From JBGSOV01 sp041738935 (GTDB taxonomy: Bacteria; Patescibacteriota; Gracilibacteria; CAIRYL01; GCA-016699755), in the NCBI GenBank assembly GCA_041738935.1, contig JBGSOV010000015.1:24629-88628 (forward strand): 64,000 nt of DNA. The letters are read 5' to 3'. The notes beneath the pieces are model-generated. The model saw only the letters and a program-made list of their open reading frames with translations, made no database searches and was not told the DNA's origin. The stretch's first letter is position 1; the number at the start of each line of letters is the position of its first letter. Position numbers and translations under genes: made by a program. Below are positions 60,423 to 64,000 of the stretch, in pieces.

Positions 60423-61517
60423 ATGGAAGCAATTATACAATCACTATACACAACAGCAGGATTGCTTTGGAAATCACTCTGGGCATTAGCAATTGGGTAT
60501 GCTTTTTCTGCAGTAATACAAGTTTTGATTTCTAAAAAAGCGGCTGCAAAACATTTGGGGAAAGGCGGGCCTAAACAATTAAGTATTGCTGCAATTTTAG
60601 GCTTTATTTCTTCTTCTTGCTCATTTGCCGCTTTATCAGCCACTCGTAGTCTATTTGCAAAAGGTGCTTCACTAACTTCGTCCCTTGCATACATGTTCGC
60701 TTCGACAAATCTGGCTGTTGAGGTTGCAGCGCTAGCATATATCTTTTTGGGCTGGCAGTATTCACTTGGTCTTTTCGTTGGTGCTCCGATTATTATTACT
60801 ATTCAGGCCATTATTATAAAACTAACTCTCCCCAAAAAACTTGCAGCTAGTGCACTAGAGAATGCAAAAAAAAACATTGGGATGGAGATGGATCCATCGG
60901 AAGGATTGCCAGAATCCACAAAGAAGAAACTCATGACCAAACTTACATGGCAGCGGGTTGGTATGGCCTACAAAGGCGATTGGAAAATGGTTTACAAAGA
61001 AATTATTATTGGGTTTTTATTTGCTGGATTTGTAGTGACACTCGTACCTCCATCTTTTTTTAAAGCCATATTCCCAACTCATCTGGCTCCATGGCTACTT
61101 GTACCAATTCAAGCATTACTCGCACCAATACTTGCGATTATTACAGTTATTGGATCAATGGGAAATGGGCCTTTAGCAGCAATTTTAGCAAACAACGGCG
61201 TGACTTTTGGTGCCATCATGGCATTTTTATATGCAGACTTTAATGTTCCACCAGCCGTAAAAATTAATGCAAATTACTACGGTTGGCCATTTGCTCTTTA
61301 TATTGCAGCAGTAACAGGAGTCTCCGCAATTCTAACAGGTATTATTGTTCACCTGCTTTTCAGTCTACTAAATATACTTCCAACTGAGTTTAAAAGTATT
61401 ACAGAATTAGCAACCTTCCAAATTGATTATACCTTCTGGTTAAATATCGTAGCCATTGTTGTAGCTATTACGCTATTTAGTTTGGCTCGCCATTCTAAGC
61501 AGGGCCACCATCACTAA
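60423..61517 (+). CDS. SO_0444-type metal efflux permease (DUF318)
   Basis: A 364-residue permease with about ten membrane segments in two halves. GFISSSCSFAALSATRSLFAKGA has the paired Ser-Cys signature of the PF03773 permease family (SSCSxAA), and the second half repeats as GSMGNGPLAAILANNGVTFG. Known members move Cu/Zn or organoarsenicals; the C-terminal HHH tail may bind metal. Start ATG at 60423 is weakly supported by a ribosome site upstream (AAGGAG at 60384). A/T-richer than the local genes and flanked by inverted repeats, so probably acquired. Confidence 0.82.
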   Translation: MEAIIQSLYTTAGLLWKSLWALAIGYAFSAVIQVLISKKAAAKHLGKGGPKQLSIAAILGFISSSCSFAALSATRSLFAKGASLTSSLAYMFASTNLAVEVAALAYIFLGWQYSLGLFVGAPIIITIQAIIIKLTLPKKLAASALENAKKNIGMEMDPSEGLPESTKKKLMTKLTWQRVGMAYKGDWKMVYKEIIIGFLFAGFVVTLVPPSFFKAIFPTHLAPWLLVPIQALLAPILAIITVIGSMGNGPLAAILANNGVTFGAIMAFLYADFNVPPAVKINANYYGWPFALYIAAVTGVSAILTGIIVHLLFSLLNILPTEFKSITELATFQIDYTFWLNIVAIVVAITLFSLARHSKQGHHH

Positions 61518-61532
61518 ATAGAAGAATAAGGT

Positions 61533-61584
61533 GTTTGGGGCTTGGGCATTCACCCCTTGATCCCCTCTGCCCTTCGCCCCAAAC
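61533..61584 (+). terminator. Hairpin after the permease gene
   Basis: GTTTGGGGC (61533-61541) pairs with GCCCCAAAC (61576-61584), and GGGCA with TGCCC inside. A weak T tract makes terminator function uncertain. Confidence 0.5.
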
Positions 61585-61589
61585 GGAAA

Positions 61590-61612
61590 AACAAAATCAG
61601 ATTCTTTTTAAG
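61590..61612 (-). repeat. Right inverted repeat around the permease gene
   Basis: Counterpart of 60291-60313 (22 of 23 matches in reverse complement). Confidence 0.75.
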
Positions 61613-61651
61613 AACAATTTCTTTCAGAAATTGAAGGAAAACACGTACATC

Positions 61652-61778
61652 ATATAACACTGCGTATACGGTTACGGCTTGCTCCGTACCTCCGCAAGCC
61701 TCCACCCATATTTGCCAGTGGTAAGCACTTCGTGCAATTATGCCACTGGCAAACATCGCATACGCCGAAACGTTAAGT
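61652..61778 (+). repeat. attC-like imperfect cruciform
   Basis: Outer ends ATATAAC and GTTAAGT fit the RYYYAAC/GTTRRRY core-site idea (one position off on the left). Inside, GCGTAT pairs with ATACGC, GGCTTGC with GCAAGCC, TTTGCCAGTGG with CCACTGGCAAA, and GCAC with GTGC. It follows the permease gene in the orientation expected of a cassette recombination site. No integrase is visible. Confidence 0.45.
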
Positions 61779-61851
61779 GAAATAATTTTTTGGGCTAAAA
61801 TGTGCTGGGGCTTGGGCAACTTATATAAACGTGCTTCCTTATCTAAATACT

Positions 61852-62004
61852 ATGAAGATTACAAAATCACAAATAGAACAGATTTGTAAGAAACTTGATG
61901 AAGATTTAGTTAAATTTTCTTTTCTCGCTAGTGGAAACCATAATGATAATTACACAATCCAAACAAAGAGAAATAAATATGTCTTGCGAATAGAAAACTT
62001 TTAG
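61852..62004 (+). pseudogene. Truncated aminoglycoside/choline phosphotransferase-like fragment
   Basis: Only 50 codons (MKITKSQIEQICKKLDEDLV to YVLRIENF) before TAG. FLASGNHNDNYTIQTKRNKY then VLRIE is the N-terminal lobe pattern of the APH family (glycine loop and the strand with the ATP Lys/Arg region); the catalytic HGD and DFD parts are missing. The break is next to a GGAGCAACTC hairpin repeat at 62007, which may have replaced the rest. Confidence 0.55.
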
Positions 62005-62403
62005 AAGGAGCAACTCTCCCGAGTTGCTCCACATGTTTTTCGTCGGAATGAGTGTGTCAATAGACTACCTCTTCCGTACCGTTTGGTTTGGAATTTAAAC
62101 AGCAAAGAAAGGAACTATTGAAGTTCGATTCGATATCGCCGGAGTGCAAAACATTCTTGGAATGGGTACCTTCCGAGACACCCATTCCGGTTTTTGGTTG
62201 TCTCAAAAAAAGAGAATCTACACAGAATTCCGGTTAGGTGGGAATAACTACAAAAAGCAAAAACCACCGTTCCTTAATTTTCTTTGAGATATGAATACGT
62301 TTGATTTTTTCAAAAATTTTGGAGGAGGATAAGATTGCGTTTGTTTGCGCCCCGTTTCCGAAAACGATTTATTGATAAACTTTTAATTTTTAACCAAAAT
62401 ATT
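62005..62403. repeat. Gap with left copy of the SDR-flanking repeat
   Basis: The hairpin GGAGCAACTC-TCCC-GAGTTGCTCC (62007-62030), a GTTTGGTTTGGAA...AACAGCAAAGAA segment (62081-62109), a GGAATGGGT...ACCCATTCC hairpin (62159-62195) and AGCAAAAACCACCGTTCC...TTTTCTTTGA (62256-62287). Three of these recur after the SDR gene. A strong GGAGGAGG lies at 62322-62329. Confidence 0.65.
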
Positions 62404-63132
62404 ATGAAAAAAAATAACAAAGTAGTGCTTATTACAGGAGGAAGTAAAGGTTTGGGTAAAGAAATTGGGCGACAGCTCGGTATACGGGGATATACAGTTG
62501 TCCTTACCTCCCGCGACATAAAAGCAGGAGAAAAGGCTAGGGATGAACTTGCGTCAGCAGATTGTGATGCGCATGCAGTACAGCTTGAAGTTACCAGTCC
62601 TGACGATATTGCCAACCTAGCAGACTACCTCGACAAGACTTTTGGTAAGCTTGATATACTCGTAAACAATGCCGGCATAGCCCTCGAGTGGGACGGAAAG
62701 CCAACTGATACAGATAAGATTCGCCGCACGCTTGAGGTTAACCTGATTGCTCCATACGCAATAACAGAAGCCCTTATCCCACTTTTGGCAAAAAGTGATG
62801 ACGCACGCGTGATCAATCAATCCTCACAGCTTGGCTCAATCGGTAATGCAGAGAATGCGTGGGATAAGGTTGGAGGTTTTATGTCAGTAGGTTATGCGAC
62901 ATCCAAGGCTGGACTCAACATGCTTACAGTGATTCAATCAAAAACATTAGCAGACAAGGGAATTATGGTTGCAGCATCGCATCCTGGATGGGTGAAGACT
63001 GATCTCGGGACGGATGCCGCACCAATGGAAGTCGAGGATGGTGCGAGTACGGTTGTTGAGCTTGCCACAATGTCTCGCACAAACTTCCCGAACGGACAAC
63101 TCATTCACCAAGGCGAACGCTTGGTTTGGTAG
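62404..63132 (+). CDS. Short-chain dehydrogenase/reductase
   Basis: A 242-residue classical SDR. TGGSKGLGKEIG (residues 11-22) binds NAD(P), LVNNAGIALEWDG near 81, the catalytic Ser in VINQSSQLGSIG near 138 and YATSKAGLNML (Tyr and Lys) near 164. ASHPGWVKTDLG follows. It resembles carbonyl reductase-type SDRs; substrate unknown. An in-frame TTG at 62335 after GGAGGAGG would add 23 basic residues; the ATG at 62404 matches family length. Flanked by direct repeats. Confidence 0.85.
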   Translation: MKKNNKVVLITGGSKGLGKEIGRQLGIRGYTVVLTSRDIKAGEKARDELASADCDAHAVQLEVTSPDDIANLADYLDKTFGKLDILVNNAGIALEWDGKPTDTDKIRRTLEVNLIAPYAITEALIPLLAKSDDARVINQSSQLGSIGNAENAWDKVGGFMSVGYATSKAGLNMLTVIQSKTLADKGIMVAASHPGWVKTDLGTDAAPMEVEDGASTVVELATMSRTNFPNGQLIHQGERLVW

Positions 63133-63645
63133 TTTTTTTTGAGTCATGAGAGTAGTTTTCAAAGAGTGATTTGCTGGAGCAGTGTTCCCGATTTATCAGG
63201 ACTTCCATTCTACAACGTTTGATTTGGAAGAAAAACAGCAAAGAAGGGGTAACTCTCCCGAGTTGCTCCACACTTTTCTCATTATTCTGGATTACCTCTC
63301 TCTATTCGATTCTTTCAAATGAGAGACTATTTGTTGTATACAGCCAAACAAAAATGACTAAGAAAGCAAAAACCACGGTTCTCTTAATTTTCTTTGAAAA
63401 TAATCTTGACACGCACGCGCAAATCAGGAAAACTGCTTGGGCGCTTCAACGAGGAGCGCTGATATTTTGACCCTTGAAATCTTCGGTACAAAAGAGAGCG
63501 CAATAATTGTGTCTTGTTGTTTTGGCACAAACCAAAAAATTAAAAACAACAACGAAAAAGGAATCAAATTCCCCGCCTCGGCGGGGCTCTTAAACCTTGG
63601 AAAGCAGTGATGCTTTTCAAAATCTGACAAGGTTCGCCTTGTCAT
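63133..63645. other. rRNA upstream region with right repeat copy
   Basis: No gene supported. Bases 63216-63271 and 63365-63397 repeat segments of 62007-62287. TTGACA at 63406 lacks a clear -10 and is only a possible rRNA promoter. CCCCGCCTCGGCGGGG (63571-63586) and ACAAGG-TTCG-CCTTGT (63627-63642) hairpins precede the 16S gene and may belong to its processing stem. Confidence 0.55.

Positions 63646-64000
<355 letters not shown>

Noticed and set aside
61550..61819. 89-codon minus-strand ORF across the attC-like hairpin
   Set aside because: It is created by the paired arms of the cruciform and has no recognisable protein features.
63171..63470. 99-codon ORF before the 16S gene
   Set aside because: It lies wholly in duplicated repeat sequence and A/T-rich rRNA upstream DNA, with no ribosome site.

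Overview
This window looks like a chromosomal segment of a Candidate Phyla Radiation (Patescibacteria) bacterium, perhaps of the Peregrinibacteria/Gracilibacteria side. That placement is inference. It rests on sparse biosynthetic genes scattered singly, an orphan VirD4/TraG-type ATPase, a CarS-type CDP-lipid synthase, a fused prephenate dehydrogenase-dehydratase and many intergenic repeats. TAA, TAG and TGA all end convincing genes and RF1 is present, so the UGA=Gly code of Gracilibacteria does not apply. The 5' part of a 16S rRNA gene lies at the right edge and would settle the taxonomy.

Layout. 1-816: end of an unknown protein. 1038-7485: a copper-response operon (CsoR repressor with a candidate operator in its own promoter, DUF302 protein, Met-rich multicopper oxidase lipoprotein, DUF1573-rhodanese lipoprotein, PsiE-like membrane protein, CopA ATPase). 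7504-10939 (minus): small membrane and START-like proteins, DUF2200, MiaB, a NYN nuclease-like protein. 10996-13233: nadC, prfA, two tRNA-Thr genes. 13274-23006: secreted protein, HflX, lipoprotein, GlyRS, a sugar epimerase, an orphan GT-B half and a 5'-3' exonuclease, separated by repeat-rich gaps. 23698-30514: a giant beta-helix surface protein and the conjugation-type ATPase. 30932-33140: an ion transporter and a small membrane protein whose sequence style differs from the surroundings. 33363-46486: RNase J, TyrA-PheA-ACT, peptide deformylase, IlvB, PurF, lytic transglycosylase, SecD with an insertion, RNase H. 46561-49567: five overlapping genes that together can account for phosphatidylglycerol synthesis. 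49767-60171: GlyA, Mfd, chorismate mutase, cytidylyltransferase, TPR protein, GalU, Hsp20, S21, Der. 60423-63132: an accessory stretch with a metal permease, an attC-like hairpin, a broken phosphotransferase gene and an SDR gene between repeats, ending in the rRNA operon.

How the genes work together. The copper operon covers sensing, periplasmic or surface Cu(I) oxidation and export. The lipid operon would turn phosphatidic acid into CDP-lipid (CarS-like), then PGP (PgsA), then PG (PgpA). Chorismate mutase at 55063 plus the TyrA-PheA protein at 35652 cover chorismate to phenylpyruvate and hydroxyphenylpyruvate. Most other genes are housekeeping.

A striking feature is the set of dispersed intergenic repeats: a C/G-rich hairpin family with 111-112 bp tandem copies, a GTCATTGCGAT...GCAATCC family, a module containing ACATCCTAAATC next to arrays of a degenerate 7-bp repeat (consensus YTGYTAY), and several short perfect hairpins. 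Some run into the 3' ends of genes and supply their last codons. All calls are from reading the sequence; no database search was run.
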